DNA of 41,281 nt from positions 1 to 41,281 of the forward strand of contig CAYJIM010000011.1 in NCBI GenBank assembly GCA_964370215.1, in the 5' to 3' direction. Source of the DNA: Massiliimalia sp964370215. GTDB lineage: Bacteria; Bacillota; Clostridia; Oscillospirales; Ruminococcaceae. How positions within the stretch are numbered: position 1 is the stretch's first letter; each line of letters opens with the position of its first letter. The notes beneath the pieces were generated by a model, which worked only from the letters and a program-made list of their open reading frames with translations, made no database searches and was not told the DNA's origin. The translations under genes were made by a program, and so were the position numbers. Shown here one piece after another: positions 25,085-34,256 of this stretch.

Positions 25085-25113
25085 ATTATATAGACAAAAA
25101 AGTGGTGTGACAA
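25085..25113 (-). promoter_or_regulatory. promoter of the ECF sigma/anti-sigma operon
   Basis: Minus-strand TTGTCA (25113-25108), 17-base spacer, TATAAT (25090-25085): a housekeeping-type promoter. It leaves an untranslated leader of about 115 bases holding a small hairpin (TGTCG/CGACA near 25057). Confidence 0.7.
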
Positions 25114-25239
25114 TACTTGGGGGAACTTTGCCTCTTTTTTTCTCTGAAAAAGCAAAAAAGCAATTGGGCAACCTACCAAAATTCAAAGATTCATACAGGG
25201 AAAGTGGGAAAACCCCTTTCTTTTATCGGCAAAACAAGG

Positions 25240-25245
25240 TACAAT
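25240..25245 (+). promoter_or_regulatory. -10 box of the deo operon
   Basis: TACAAT at 25240-25245 with a poor -35 (TTTCTT, 17 bases upstream). A start of transcription near 25252 would leave no room for a ribosome site before ATG 25263, which favours the TTG start at 25296. Confidence 0.5.
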
Positions 25246-25295
25246 AGAAAGGAACTCAAGCAATGAAAAAAGAGACATCAAAGGAGGTTTTTTGT

Positions 25296-26453
25296 TTGCA
25301 ACAACGTGTTTTTTTAATTGTATTGGATAGTGTGGGGATTGGCAATGCCCCCGATGCCAAACAATTTTCAGATGAGGGTGCCAACACCTTGCGCACCATT
25401 CAACAGTCCAAGGCTTGTATCATTCCACAGTTGACCGCATTGGGGCTGACCGCCATTGACGGGGTGGAGGGTGCACCGATCAATCCCATCGCCGCCTATG
25501 GCAGACTACAGGAGCGCTCCAACGGCAAAGATACCATCATCGGACACTGGGAAATTGCAGGGATTGTATCAGAACAGCCGATGCCGACCTATCCTAACGG
25601 CTTTCCTGCTGATTTGTTGGAACAGTTTTCAAAAGCGACAGGAAAAGGAGTACTCTGTAATCTTCCTTACTCCGGCACAGCAGTGCTCGACGATTACGGC
25701 AAACAGCATGTTGAAACAGGAGATTTGATTGTCTATACCTCAGCGGACAGTGTTTTTCAAATTGCGGCACATGAAGCGGTGGTGCCGATTGAAAAACTCT
25801 ATGAATACTGTGAGATCGCAAGGGGACTGCTCGTCGGTGAACATGCGGTAGGTAGGGTCATTGCAAGGCCGTTTGTCGGTACCGAGGGGGCATTTTTGCG
25901 CACGACACGTCGTCACGACTATGCCTTACTGCCACCACGCCAAACCATGCTCGATCAATTGGGGCAAGCGGGGTATGAAACCTATGGGATCGGTAAAATC
26001 TCCGATATTTTCGGTGGTCAGGGCGTCAGCCATAGTACGACAACCGGTGGCAATGAGGACGGTATCCAAAGGCTATTACAGCATTTGGACCTTGATTTCT
26101 CGGGACTTTGTTTTGTCAATCTGGTGGATTTTGATATGCTGTATGGACACCGTAACGATATAGACGGATATGCCGCCGCGTTGACTGCCTTTGACAAGGC
26201 ATTGCCGGATATTTTTGAAAAGATGCGTCCCACCGATTGGTTGATTATCACTGCGGATCACGGCTGTGATCCTGGTTTCAAAGGCACCGACCACACCAGA
26301 GAATCGGTACCGCTACTGGTCTATCAAAAGGGCATGACCCCTAGAAATCTCGGCACAAGGATTGGCTTTTGCGATATTGGTGCCACTATTTTGGATCTGT
26401 TTTCACTGGAAAATAACACCGAGGGGCAGAGCTTTTTGTCTGCCTTACAATAG
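25296..26453 (+). CDS. deoB: phosphopentomutase
   Basis: A 385-residue alkaline-phosphatase-superfamily enzyme that converts (deoxy)ribose 1-phosphate to the 5-phosphate. The metal site starts at FLIVLDSVGIGNAPDA; DEGANTL carries the catalytic threonine region; GKDTIIGHWEIAG, DFDMLYGHRND and ITADHGCDPGFKGTDHTRE provide the remaining ligands. TTG 25296 is chosen because AAAGGAGG lies 8 bases upstream and the family starts just before RVFLIVLDS; the in-frame ATG at 25263 would add 11 residues. First gene of deoB-cdd-deoC. Confidence 0.93.
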   Translation: MQQRVFLIVLDSVGIGNAPDAKQFSDEGANTLRTIQQSKACIIPQLTALGLTAIDGVEGAPINPIAAYGRLQERSNGKDTIIGHWEIAGIVSEQPMPTYPNGFPADLLEQFSKATGKGVLCNLPYSGTAVLDDYGKQHVETGDLIVYTSADSVFQIAAHEAVVPIEKLYEYCEIARGLLVGEHAVGRVIARPFVGTEGAFLRTTRRHDYALLPPRQTMLDQLGQAGYETYGIGKISDIFGGQGVSHSTTTGGNEDGIQRLLQHLDLDFSGLCFVNLVDFDMLYGHRNDIDGYAAALTAFDKALPDIFEKMRPTDWLIITADHGCDPGFKGTDHTRESVPLLVYQKGMTPRNLGTRIGFCDIGATILDLFSLENNTEGQSFLSALQ

Positions 26454-26467
26454 AAAAGAGGGATCAG

Positions 26468-26881
26468 ATGACCGATCAACAACTATACCAAGAGGCCTGT
26501 CTTGCAAGGGAATCGGCGTACGCCCCTTATTCCAAATTTTGTGTCGGTGCGGCGCTACTCACACAAGAGGGTAAAGTCTACCACGGTTGCAACATTGAAA
26601 ATGCCGCTTTTACGCCGACTGTTTGTGCTGAACGAACTGCCTTTTTCAAAGCGGTATCGCAAGGGGAACGGCAGTTTGCACGCATCGCTGTTGTGGGTGG
26701 TGCACAGGGAATGCCGCCACAGGCAGGTTGTACCCCTTGTGGGGTGTGCCGACAGGTGATGATGGAATTTTGCGACCCACAAACCTTTACCATTCTGACC
26801 TTTGATGGAACCGACACCCCCTTTCGCTGGACATTGCAAGACCTACTTCCGGCAGGGTTTGGACCATCCAATCTCAACTAA
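26468..26881 (+). CDS. cdd: cytidine deaminase
   Basis: A 137-residue zinc enzyme that deaminates cytidine and deoxycytidine to uridines. YAPYSKFCVGAAL is the family start; GCNIENAAF binds the nucleoside; CAERTA has the first zinc cysteine and catalytic glutamate, and PCGVCRQ the other two cysteines. It is the tetrameric short form. It lies 14 bases after deoB and 15 before deoC, with GAGG upstream, as part of one nucleoside salvage operon. Confidence 0.95.
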   Translation: MTDQQLYQEACLARESAYAPYSKFCVGAALLTQEGKVYHGCNIENAAFTPTVCAERTAFFKAVSQGERQFARIAVVGGAQGMPPQAGCTPCGVCRQVMMEFCDPQTFTILTFDGTDTPFRWTLQDLLPAGFGPSNLN

Positions 26882-26896
26882 TTAGGAGGAATACTC

Positions 26897-27559
26897 ATGA
26901 ACGATACCACCGTATTACAATACGTTGACCATACCCTATTGAAACCAACTGCCACTTGGGTACAAATTCAAACACTTTGTGAAGAGGCGTTGCAGTACAA
27001 CACCGCTTCGGTCTGCATTCCGGCTTGCTACGTCAAGCATGTAGGTCAATCCTTTCCGACCCTCAACGTCTGCACCGTGGTGGGGTTTCCACTCGGCTAC
27101 AGCAGTACAGCGGCAAAGGTGACCGAAACGAAAACAGCGCTTGCCGATGGCGCCAAAGAAATCGATATGGTCATCAACTTGACCGATGTCAAAAATGGTG
27201 ATTTTGATGCAGTGGAGAAGGAAATCGCCACCCTCAAAGGGGTTGTCGGAAAAGCAATATTGAAAGTCATCATTGAGACTTGCTACCTGACTGAGGAAGA
27301 AAAAATTGCTCTTTGCCATGCGGTGACCAATGCAGGGGCAGACTACATCAAAACGTCCACCGGATTTGGTACCGGTGGGGCTACTTTGGCCGATGTAGCA
27401 CTCTTCAAACAGCACATTGGTGAGCAGGTCAAAATCAAAGCGGCAGGTGGGGTGCGTACCATCGAGGATTTACACGCATTTGTCAAGGCAGGCTGTGCAC
27501 GCATCGGTACGAGTGGTGCAGTGGCACTGTTTCAAGGAAAAGAAACACAAGGGTATTGA
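26897..27559 (+). CDS. deoC: deoxyribose-phosphate aldolase
   Basis: A 220-residue TIM-barrel aldolase that splits deoxyribose 5-phosphate into acetaldehyde and glyceraldehyde 3-phosphate. DHTLLKPTAT is the usual start; EIDMVINL and KVIIETCYLT hold active-site residues; the Schiff-base lysine is in YIKTSTGFGTGGAT; IKAAGGVRT holds the second lysine. Together with DeoB it feeds deoxyribose into glycolysis, and the acetaldehyde could be handled by the AdhE encoded upstream. AGGAGG is 8 bases before the ATG. Confidence 0.96.
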   Translation: MNDTTVLQYVDHTLLKPTATWVQIQTLCEEALQYNTASVCIPACYVKHVGQSFPTLNVCTVVGFPLGYSSTAAKVTETKTALADGAKEIDMVINLTDVKNGDFDAVEKEIATLKGVVGKAILKVIIETCYLTEEEKIALCHAVTNAGADYIKTSTGFGTGGATLADVALFKQHIGEQVKIKAAGGVRTIEDLHAFVKAGCARIGTSGAVALFQGKETQGY

Positions 27560-27616
27560 TGTGTTGCTGGCATTGGCAGTAGAAAAGACAAAGCAATGGA
27601 AGAAAGGATCAAGTAG

Positions 27617-28208
27617 ATGAACAGTACAATTCGACATTGGAGAACAGAAGATGCTGTTGATCTTGCAATGGTATTGAATAACAAAAAAATTCACGACAAT
27701 TTGAGGGATGGTATACCATATCCTTACACCAAAGAAGATGCAACGGCTTTCATCCACGAGATGCTTCATGTCCACAAACACACCACGTATGCCTTTGCCA
27801 TTGCCGTGGAGGATCGTGTGGTCGGTAGCATTGCAGTGGTGCGAAAAGACAACATTCATGCACGCACTGCAGAACTCGGTTATTACCTTGCAGAACCATT
27901 TTGGGGAAAAGGCATTGGGACAACGGCCATCCAACAGATCTGTGATTATATATTTGCAGAGNNNNNNNNNNNNNNNNNNNNNNNNNNNNNNNNNNNNNNN
28001 NNNNNNNNNNNNNNNNNNNNNNNNNNNNNNNNNNNNNNNNNNNNNNNNNNNNNNNNNNNNNATATTTGCAGAGCCGTTTGTACACAATACAGCCTCCTGT
28101 CGCATTCTGGAAAAAAGCGGATTTTGCTGTGAGGGTATTTTGCGGAGCAATGCGGTCAAAGCCGGTCAAGTGGTAGATATGAAGCTATATGCACGAATAA
28201 AAGGGTAA
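27617..28208 (+). CDS. GNAT family N-acetyltransferase, interrupted by assembly gap
   Basis: A GNAT of the RimJ-like type (N-terminus TIRHWRTEDAVDLAMVLNN). The acetyl-CoA loop is in the segment ELGYYLAEPFWGKGIGTTA; after the gap the protein ends with EPFVHNTASCRILEKSGF and SNAVKAGQVVDMKLYARIKG. The 100 N at 27962-28061 shift the frame by one, but the left part ends on a codon boundary and the right part is open from 28062 to TAA 28208, so this is a gap and not a true frameshift. Likely 57 bases after deoC in the same transcript. The substrate is unknown. Confidence 0.85.
27962..28061. other. assembly gap (100 N) inside the GNAT gene
   Basis: Exactly 100 N, a conventional placeholder. The 12 bases ATATTTGCAGAG stand on both sides (27950-27961 and 28062-28073). 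Confidence 0.98.
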
Positions 28209-28218
28209 ATGTTCATTT

Positions 28219-28246
28219 GCGTTGCTTGTGGCAACGGCGCTTTTTT
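28219..28246 (+). terminator. terminator after the GNAT gene
   Basis: A short GC-rich hairpin (GCGTTGC / GCAACG-GCGC) followed by six T. Confidence 0.6.
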
Positions 28247-28283
28247 GGTAGGATAAGTATATACTGAAAAGGAGGGTATGATC

Positions 28284-28793
28284 ATGTTAAACGAAAATAT
28301 CAAAGCAATCAGAACATCCAAAGGCCTTTCGCAAGAAGAACTTGCGATCAAGTTGAATGTGGTGCGACAAACGATTTCCAAATGGGAAAAGGGCTTGTCT
28401 GTGCCCGATTCAGAACTGCTACTCTCGCTAGCTGAGCACCTTGAAACGCCGGTCAGTACATTGCTGGGAGAAACGGTTGTGGAGGGAAGAGTGGATGAAC
28501 TGCGTGTCATTTCCGAAAAACTGGAGGTCATCAACTTACAGCTATCACAAAGGGTAGTAACAACACGAAGGATCATACAATGGGTGTTAGCGCTTTTCTG
28601 TATCGCCATTGTTACCGTATTCATCGTTTTGTCGAACCTGCAAAGTCCTTATTTGGAATGGGACTACACCAACCCTGAAACTGCTGTGATGGGAGTTGCG
28701 TTTCACGCATTTGAGTGGATATTTGTGCGACTAGCACCAATTGCACTTGTAGGCGCCGTTGTGGGCATGATGGTGGTACGAAAAAAAGCATGA
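28284..28793 (+). CDS. XRE-family HTH protein with membrane anchor
   Basis: A 169-residue protein. Residues 1-60 form a classic XRE helix-turn-helix (IKAIRTSKGLSQEELAIKLN, then VRQTISKWEKGLSVPD). A helical linker leads to two membrane segments (WVLALFCIAIVTVFIVLS and LAPIALVGAVVGMMVV). Membrane-tethered XRE proteins of this layout are common in Clostridia and unassigned in function. ATG 28284 is chosen because GGAGGG is 7 bases away; ATG 28278 is only one base from it. Single-gene unit. Confidence 0.87.
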   Translation: MLNENIKAIRTSKGLSQEELAIKLNVVRQTISKWEKGLSVPDSELLLSLAEHLETPVSTLLGETVVEGRVDELRVISEKLEVINLQLSQRVVTTRRIIQWVLALFCIAIVTVFIVLSNLQSPYLEWDYTNPETAVMGVAFHAFEWIFVRLAPIALVGAVVGMMVVRKKA

Positions 28794-28840
28794 CGATGGC
28801 TTAAAACAAAAGACTGCTATCGGAATACCCTACACTTCAT

Positions 28841-28887
28841 ACAAAACCCCTGTGTCACACAATGACGTGCGGCACAGGGGTTTTTGT
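28841..28887. terminator. bidirectional terminator
   Basis: Arms ACAAAACCCCTGTG and CACAGGGGTTTTTGT between the convergent HTH gene and feoB. The loop of 18 bases could form a smaller inner hairpin. Confidence 0.85.
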
Positions 28888-28896
28888 ATAGGAAAC

Positions 28897-30945
28897 TTAA
28901 AAAAAGGGAGACAATAAGAAGTTGGTGGCGGCGCAGAACAACACACCAATGCCGAGAGGGAGCAACGCTGCCACAACCGTGTGCTTGACACTTTTTGTTT
29001 CCTTGTAGATGGTCAGACAGGTGGTGGAACAGGGCATATGAAAGAGGCAAAAGATCATGACGTTGACGGCGGTCAATGTCGTCCAACCATTTTCAGTAAG
29101 GATGGTGCCCATCTCTGCAAGGGATGCAGTCTCGGTCAGTGTATTGGTGGACAGATAGGTCATCAAAGCGATGGGAAGTACAATTTCATTGGCGGGGAAT
29201 CCTAAAATAAAGGCTAGAAGAATGGTGCCGTCCAACCCCAAAAATTGTCCGATGGGATCCAGTGTGGTGGAAAGATGGGACAGCAAACTCACCCCATCCA
29301 CCATTAGATTAGAAAGTGCCCAAATAACTAACCCTGCCGGTGCTGCAACGACCGCTGCTCGCCACAACACTCGCAAGGTACGATCAAAAATAGAACGCAC
29401 CAGCACCTTGCCAAATTGTGGACGGCGATAAGAGGGAAGTTCCAATGCAAAGGAAGATGCTTCTCCTTTTAAGTAAAAGGTGGAGAGCAGACGGGAAACG
29501 GCAAAGGTCACCGCGACTGAAAGGACAAGGAGGGTTGTCATCATCAGTGCACTCAATAAGGAGGTGCCTGTCGTCACTGCAGTACCGGTGAAGAAGATGG
29601 CGATCATCGCAAGTAGGGTAGGGAAACGTCCATTGCAAGGGACAAAGTTGTTGGTGATGATGGCCACCAAACGCTCTCTCGGGGAATCGATGATGCGACA
29701 GCCAATCACCCCGACGGCATTACATCCAAGTCCCATGCACATGGTCAGTGCTTGCTTGCCACAGCTTTTTGCTTTTTGAAAGGAGTGATCTAAGCAGACT
29801 GCAACTCGTGGGAAGAAACCAAAATCCTCCAACAGGGTAAAGAGGGGAAAAAAGATGGCCATTGGTGGTAACATGACAGCAATGACACTGCTCAATACAT
29901 CATATACCCCATCTAATAGGACGGATTGTAATACCATTGGTATACCGATGCTGTTTAACCCTTGCACCAACCATTCTTTGAGCACTTCAAAACCTGTTGC
30001 AAGTAAACCGGATGGCACATTGGCACCGGCAATGGTGATCCAAAGTACCATGCAGAGAACAAGGAGCATGAGGGGAATAGCTGTCCACCTACCCATCACC
30101 ACCCGGTCTATACGCTGATCAAAGGAATGACAACCCTGTGTACCACACAACACTTGCAAAGACAGGTCCTCTGCGGTGAGAATGTAACAGGCAGTCAGCT
30201 GGCGTATCACTTGATCGGTTGCCGACTCCTCTCCTTGACGGTCGGCAGCAAAGGTGTTGAGTAGCGGGTGATCGTCGGACAGCGGTACAAAAGCTGTTTC
30301 AAAGAATTGTGAAGGGGCATTGCATAAAATAGAATCGGGGATGAGACGTTGGGTAGCGACAAAGCGTGCAGGGAGAGGGGCGTTCGGTACCTCAATGAGT
30401 TCTACCAAGGAGGAAAGGGCTGCGGTCAACGGCACGGTAAATCCCACTGGTGATGCGGTGATCACCTCTGTGAGTCGCTCCTTTAACGTATGTAGTCCCT
30501 TTTTGCTACATGCCGTTGTGCCTACCACCGGTACACCCAATAGCGATTCAAGGGCGGCACAGTCCACCGTGATGCCTTTTTTTTGCGCCTCATCCATCAG
30601 GTTGACACAAACCACTACGCGGGTGGTGATGGACAATATTTGCAATACGAGGATGAGGTTGCGCTCCAAGCAGGTGGCATCACAAACAACGATGACCGCA
30701 TCAGGATGTTCAAAACAGAGGTAGGAAGCGGCAATTTCCTCTTCGGTGGAATGGGTGGTAAGGGAATAGGTACCCGGTAGATCCACCAGTTTATACTGAT
30801 CGGATCGGTGGTGAAAGGTACCAACCGCTGACCCCACCGTTTTTCCGGGCCAATTGCCGGTGTGTTGATGCAGTCCCGTCAGCGCATTGAACACCGTGCT
30901 TTTGCCTACATTGGGATTGCCTGCCAAGGCGATGGTGTAGTTCAT
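28897..30945 (-). CDS. feoB: ferrous iron transporter FeoB
   Basis: A 682-residue inner-membrane Fe2+ transporter. The N-terminal G domain has GNPNVGKST (G1), DLPGTYSL (G3) and NLMD (G4), followed by the regulatory helical domain to about residue 265. The membrane part has two Gate repeats, including GLGCNAVGVIGCRII and NNFVPCNGRFPTLLAM with the conserved cysteines, and NEIVLPIALM. ATG 30945 is preferred (AGGAG 10 bases upstream) over GTG 30951. It begins 2 bases after the feoA stop. No FeoC gene is seen downstream. Confidence 0.95.
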   Translation of the reverse strand: MNYTIALAGNPNVGKSTVFNALTGLHQHTGNWPGKTVGSAVGTFHHRSDQYKLVDLPGTYSLTTHSTEEEIAASYLCFEHPDAVIVVCDATCLERNLILVLQILSITTRVVVCVNLMDEAQKKGITVDCAALESLLGVPVVGTTACSKKGLHTLKERLTEVITASPVGFTVPLTAALSSLVELIEVPNAPLPARFVATQRLIPDSILCNAPSQFFETAFVPLSDDHPLLNTFAADRQGEESATDQVIRQLTACYILTAEDLSLQVLCGTQGCHSFDQRIDRVVMGRWTAIPLMLLVLCMVLWITIAGANVPSGLLATGFEVLKEWLVQGLNSIGIPMVLQSVLLDGVYDVLSSVIAVMLPPMAIFFPLFTLLEDFGFFPRVAVCLDHSFQKAKSCGKQALTMCMGLGCNAVGVIGCRIIDSPRERLVAIITNNFVPCNGRFPTLLAMIAIFFTGTAVTTGTSLLSALMMTTLLVLSVAVTFAVSRLLSTFYLKGEASSFALELPSYRRPQFGKVLVRSIFDRTLRVLWRAAVVAAPAGLVIWALSNLMVDGVSLLSHLSTTLDPIGQFLGLDGTILLAFILGFPANEIVLPIALMTYLSTNTLTETASLAEMGTILTENGWTTLTAVNVMIFCLFHMPCSTTCLTIYKETKSVKHTVVAALLPLGIGVLFCAATNFLLSPFF

Positions 30946-30947
30946 CG

Positions 30948-31199
30948 TCACATCGCTCCTTTCGATTCAATCAGCTGTACCGTAATGCTATGACAATCAC
31001 AGTGACGTAAAGCAAGGGTGGTACTGCGAAAGAAAAAGCAGATTGGGGTACCGTGAACGGTTTTTCGCAAACAGCGAATGAGCGTGCCTTCCACCAAGCC
31101 CAAATCCTGTAATCGGTGTCGCAACGGATTGTGAGGCGAAATCGACATCAGTGTTGCCGATTCTCCCACTGCTAGTTCGCTGAGTGGTTTTGTTCGCAT
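30948..31199 (-). CDS. feoA: ferrous iron transport protein FeoA
   Basis: An 83-residue SH3-like protein that assists FeoB. KPLSELAVGESATLMSI, RHRLQDLGLVEGT and the LALRHCDCHSITVQL ending are typical for FeoA. It carries an unusual CFFFRSTTLALRHCDCH stretch with three cysteines. ATG 31199 has AAAGGAG upstream. Cotranscribed with feoB; iron control through Fur or an IdeR/DtxR-like repressor is likely but I could not identify an operator in the 70 bases upstream. Confidence 0.92.
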   Translation of the reverse strand: MRTKPLSELAVGESATLMSISPHNPLRHRLQDLGLVEGTLIRCLRKTVHGTPICFFFRSTTLALRHCDCHSITVQLIESKGAM

Positions 31200-31267
31200 C
31201 AAAAAGCTCCTTTCTTAGGTGAGATGACCCTATTACTAGGATATGGTTTGATCGGTGCTTTTGACAC

Positions 31268-31307
31268 AAAAAACGTGATCTCCTTTTAAAAGGAAATCAC
31301 GTTTTTT
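31268..31307 (-). terminator. terminator of the first GGDEF cassette
   Basis: A 12-base stem AAAAAACGTGAT and complement, topped by the self-complementary TCCTTTTAAAAGGA, ends in T-runs. It separates the GGDEF cassette from feoAB. Confidence 0.88.
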
Positions 31308-32562
31308 ACAATAGATCTATATTGGGAGAAACCTTGACGGTGCCTCTTGCCATTTTTCGCTGACGTTTGCATTCGTACATTTTTTGGTCGGCAATTTTGA
31401 TCAAATCCTTGACCGACTGTGTGTTGTCTTGATCCACCATTACGGTACCACAACTGATGGAAGTGGGATAAGGGGTGTGCAGGGTTGTGTGAATCGCCTT
31501 GACCTGCTCAATACACTGTGTAATGGTTTGTTGAACAAGTGAGCTGTCCTCTACCAAACCGACTACCAAGAATTCATCGCCACCGATACGGGAAATCAAA
31601 TCCTTTTGAAAATGCTTTGATAGAACGTTTGCTACTTCTTTGATATAACGATCTCCCTCTTCATGTCCGAAGTGGTCATTTGCATATTTCAATCCATCAA
31701 TGTCGATAAAACAAAGGAAAAAAGGAACATGCTCCTTGCAATAACTTTCCATCTGTTGTTCTGCCACGCCGCGCAGGTAAAACCCTGTTGCCGACTCTGT
31801 GGTAGACTCCACTTGCAATTGCGCAACAAGTTCGTGTTCTTTTTCTAACTGTGCAGACATGCGGTTGTAGTGAATGGCTTTTTTGCGCAGTCCGGAAAAA
31901 ATATAAACACAAACCATCGCAGTGGCAAAGAGAAGGAGGTAGAACAATCCGGTACGAATTTGAGAAACGGCAAAGATTTCCACCTCTTCTGGGGACACCG
32001 TCAAATAAAGCTGTGTGGAAACATGTACCAATTGATTGATGAAAATTGTTAGCAAAATAGTGATGGAAAAGTAGAGGTTTTGACGATTTGACATCAAGAG
32101 GTCAAACACCTGTGTGGGAAGAACTTTTTGGGTAAACAGAATATATGGGGTTAAGAGGGCAAAATTCAAAATGGAAATCCAAATACGCACCGACTCTAAT
32201 TCTACCAACTGTGGAATGGGAAGGTGCATTCCCCATGAGAAGATGCCGATGAGCAGTACACGGGTTGCAAAAAAATTGGTGCAAAAGGCAAGAAGTGCTA
32301 AGAGCGCACGCAAAAACGGTGGGCGAAATAGCAACAGCATTTGCACCCCGAGGACGACGAAATAACAGATAAACACGATGATTTCATGTTGAAATTTTGT
32401 CACATAAACCGGTATGAACAACAAGAGACTGTTGAATGTCACTGACAAACAAAGCTTCCATTTCCCCGGAAATGATCGGAGTGGTTTTGCAAAGATACAG
32501 CCGATATAGCGAAACACTACAATGCTGTAACAGATAAAAATCAGTGTAGCCAAGACGATCAT
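31306..32562 (-). CDS. membrane GGDEF protein, cassette 1 second gene
   Basis: A 418-residue protein with about seven hydrophobic segments (residues 1-225), a short helical linker and a GGDEF domain (about 255-405). The motif is intact (SRIGGDEFLVVG, near 325), and FIDIDGLKYANDHFGHEEGD keeps the metal and guanine-contact residues. However, the usual LTGLxNRR motif reads ATGFYLRGVAE, so its Asn is missing, and there is no RxxD inhibitory site before GGDEF. The start overlaps the stop of the upstream GGDEF gene by ATGA. It may make or bind a cyclic dinucleotide; enzymatic activity is uncertain. It is a paralogue of the 34756-35976 protein. Confidence 0.88.
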   Translation of the reverse strand: MIVLATLIFICYSIVVFRYIGCIFAKPLRSFPGKWKLCLSVTFNSLLLFIPVYVTKFQHEIIVFICYFVVLGVQMLLLFRPPFLRALLALLAFCTNFFATRVLLIGIFSWGMHLPIPQLVELESVRIWISILNFALLTPYILFTQKVLPTQVFDLLMSNRQNLYFSITILLTIFINQLVHVSTQLYLTVSPEEVEIFAVSQIRTGLFYLLLFATAMVCVYIFSGLRKKAIHYNRMSAQLEKEHELVAQLQVESTTESATGFYLRGVAEQQMESYCKEHVPFFLCFIDIDGLKYANDHFGHEEGDRYIKEVANVLSKHFQKDLISRIGGDEFLVVGLVEDSSLVQQTITQCIEQVKAIHTTLHTPYPTSISCGTVMVDQDNTQSVKDLIKIADQKMYECKRQRKMARGTVKVSPNIDLL

Positions 32563-33785
32563 GACGAACTCTCCATTGCTTTATAAAAGTTTTTCTTATC
32601 CTCTCGCATCCGTTGATCCACTTCGTCGAGGAGGGTCGATTTTTCCGGCTTTTGGTCAGTATTGCCTACAAATACACTACCGATATTGACATGCACCAGA
32701 AAATTTTCCTGTTGATTTTGTTCGTTGACAAATTGTTTGATCCGATGCAAAATACGTGCAACATCTGCTCGTTCGGTGTTTTCGGCGAGCACCAAAAACT
32801 CATCACCGCCAATGCGGGCAACGGTATCGGTGTCACGAATTGCCTGTTGAAGTGCTGTCGTGACACGCATGAGATAACGGTCGCCAACTTCGTGCCCAAA
32901 GCTGTCGTTGACATATTTTAAAGCAGCAATATCCATGAAAAAGATGGTAAAACTACATTCGTTGTCCGAAAGTAGGAGATCCAATTTTTCATAAGCGTAT
33001 TTTCTGTTGTAAGCGCCGGTTAAGTCATCGGTATAGATTTGTTTGGTAATATTGGATTTTTTGCGAATCAGTTCGTGATAAGAGATATCCACTTCATCAG
33101 ACTTTCGTTTAAATTGGTGCATTTTTGAAAGGCTGAGTGCAAAAGCGAAAATACAGTAGAAAACAATGTAATAGAGCAGAATATTGGCAATGGACATGAC
33201 AAGCATTTCAGGGTGAACAATTGGGGTGATAAACATACGGTTGTCAAAGGATGTGTTGATGACAATCAACAAGGCACAAAATGAAACGACCGATGCGTAG
33301 ATTTTGTTTTTGGAAATGACAAGCAGATCCGGCAGCTTAATGAGACGGCGAAAGAGCAATAGGGTAGCGGACAAGATGCCAAACGTCACGGTAACCGACT
33401 GCATGATCAAATGAAACTCAATGAAAAATTGTGTAGAGGGAATATTCTGCACCACACTCAACAATAAAACCGACAATAGGTGGATTGGTGCGATGTTGAG
33501 CATAAAAGAAGATGCACCAAACCACGCCTGTACCCATTTTGACTTGGAAATCAATTTAAACTCCAAACAGAGGAGTAGGTAAAAGGAACCGTAGACAAAA
33601 TATCGTGGCATTTGAAAATAGAAAATAATAAAAATGAAGACGAGATTTGTTACAGCAAGCAGTAAGTGTAGAAAAATATTTTGTCTGCACTGTTCTAAAA
33701 TCTTGGAAGCAAAGTTTAAGACATAGATATTGTAAAACAAAAATACCGCTGTGCCCAAAATTAGCCAAAGGTCAAATTGTGCCAA
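32559..33785 (-). CDS. membrane GGDEF protein (diguanylate cyclase), cassette 1 first gene
   Basis: A 408-residue protein with seven or so membrane segments (1-230) and a full GGDEF domain: DDLTGAYNRKYAYEK, FMDIAALKYVNDSFGHEVGD, inhibitory site RDTD five residues before GGDEF (near 327). This is the normal pattern of an active, product-inhibited cyclase, although the second metal-loop position is Ala (MDIAALK). The start is TTG 33785, with AAGGAGG 7 bases upstream. The membrane domain is clearly related to that of the 35969-37201 protein (ILEQCRQNIFLHLLLAV and FGASSFMLNI). First gene of a two-gene transcript. Confidence 0.88.
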   Translation of the reverse strand: MAQFDLWLILGTAVFLFYNIYVLNFASKILEQCRQNIFLHLLLAVTNLVFIFIIFYFQMPRYFVYGSFYLLLCLEFKLISKSKWVQAWFGASSFMLNIAPIHLLSVLLLSVVQNIPSTQFFIEFHLIMQSVTVTFGILSATLLLFRRLIKLPDLLVISKNKIYASVVSFCALLIVINTSFDNRMFITPIVHPEMLVMSIANILLYYIVFYCIFAFALSLSKMHQFKRKSDEVDISYHELIRKKSNITKQIYTDDLTGAYNRKYAYEKLDLLLSDNECSFTIFFMDIAALKYVNDSFGHEVGDRYLMRVTTALQQAIRDTDTVARIGGDEFLVLAENTERADVARILHRIKQFVNEQNQQENFLVHVNIGSVFVGNTDQKPEKSTLLDEVDQRMREDKKNFYKAMESSS

Positions 33786-33901
33786 AGAGAATCCTCCTTA
33801 CAGATTTGAGAGCTGAAGGCAGTGATGATAAGTTGCCAAAATTGTGTTCAAATGCATAACGCTATCGTTTAAATAACTTTATTTGTAATAATTATATTCC
33901 T

Positions 33902-33931
33902 ATTATAACATAAAAAAGTCGAAAAAGACAA
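33902..33931 (-). promoter_or_regulatory. promoter of GGDEF cassette 1
   Basis: Minus-strand TTGTCT (33931-33926), 18-base spacer, TATAAT (33907-33902) with extended -10 TG. The leader to the TTG start is about 110 bases. Confidence 0.65.
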
Positions 33932-34256
33932 TTGTTTTTTCACCAAAAGGGGTAGGACTGGCGTTTTTTATGAAAAAACAATTGTGAATTAGTTGTACCT
34001 GAACGACTTCTTAAAAGAAAGAGGTGTTCCAAACAAGCGCAGTGGCAAATCGTTCACCGGACTGTTTTTTACACTGCTCCATCGAATCCCTCTCAATAAT
34101 CAACAAAATAAAAAAGCAACACCTTTTGGTGTATACTAAAGATACGGGATTCGCTTTTCTGCGGAAAAGCCAGTCGCAGGAAAAACAGTCCACCGGACTA
34201 TTTTTTTACACTGCTCCATCGAATCCCTCTCAATAATCAACAAAATAAAAAAGCAA

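Noticed and set aside
34011..34193. Small minus-strand frames with MEQCKK in the repeat array.
   Set aside because: They arise from the repeat and hairpin sequence, have no ribosome site and differ between copies in frame; not treated as genes.
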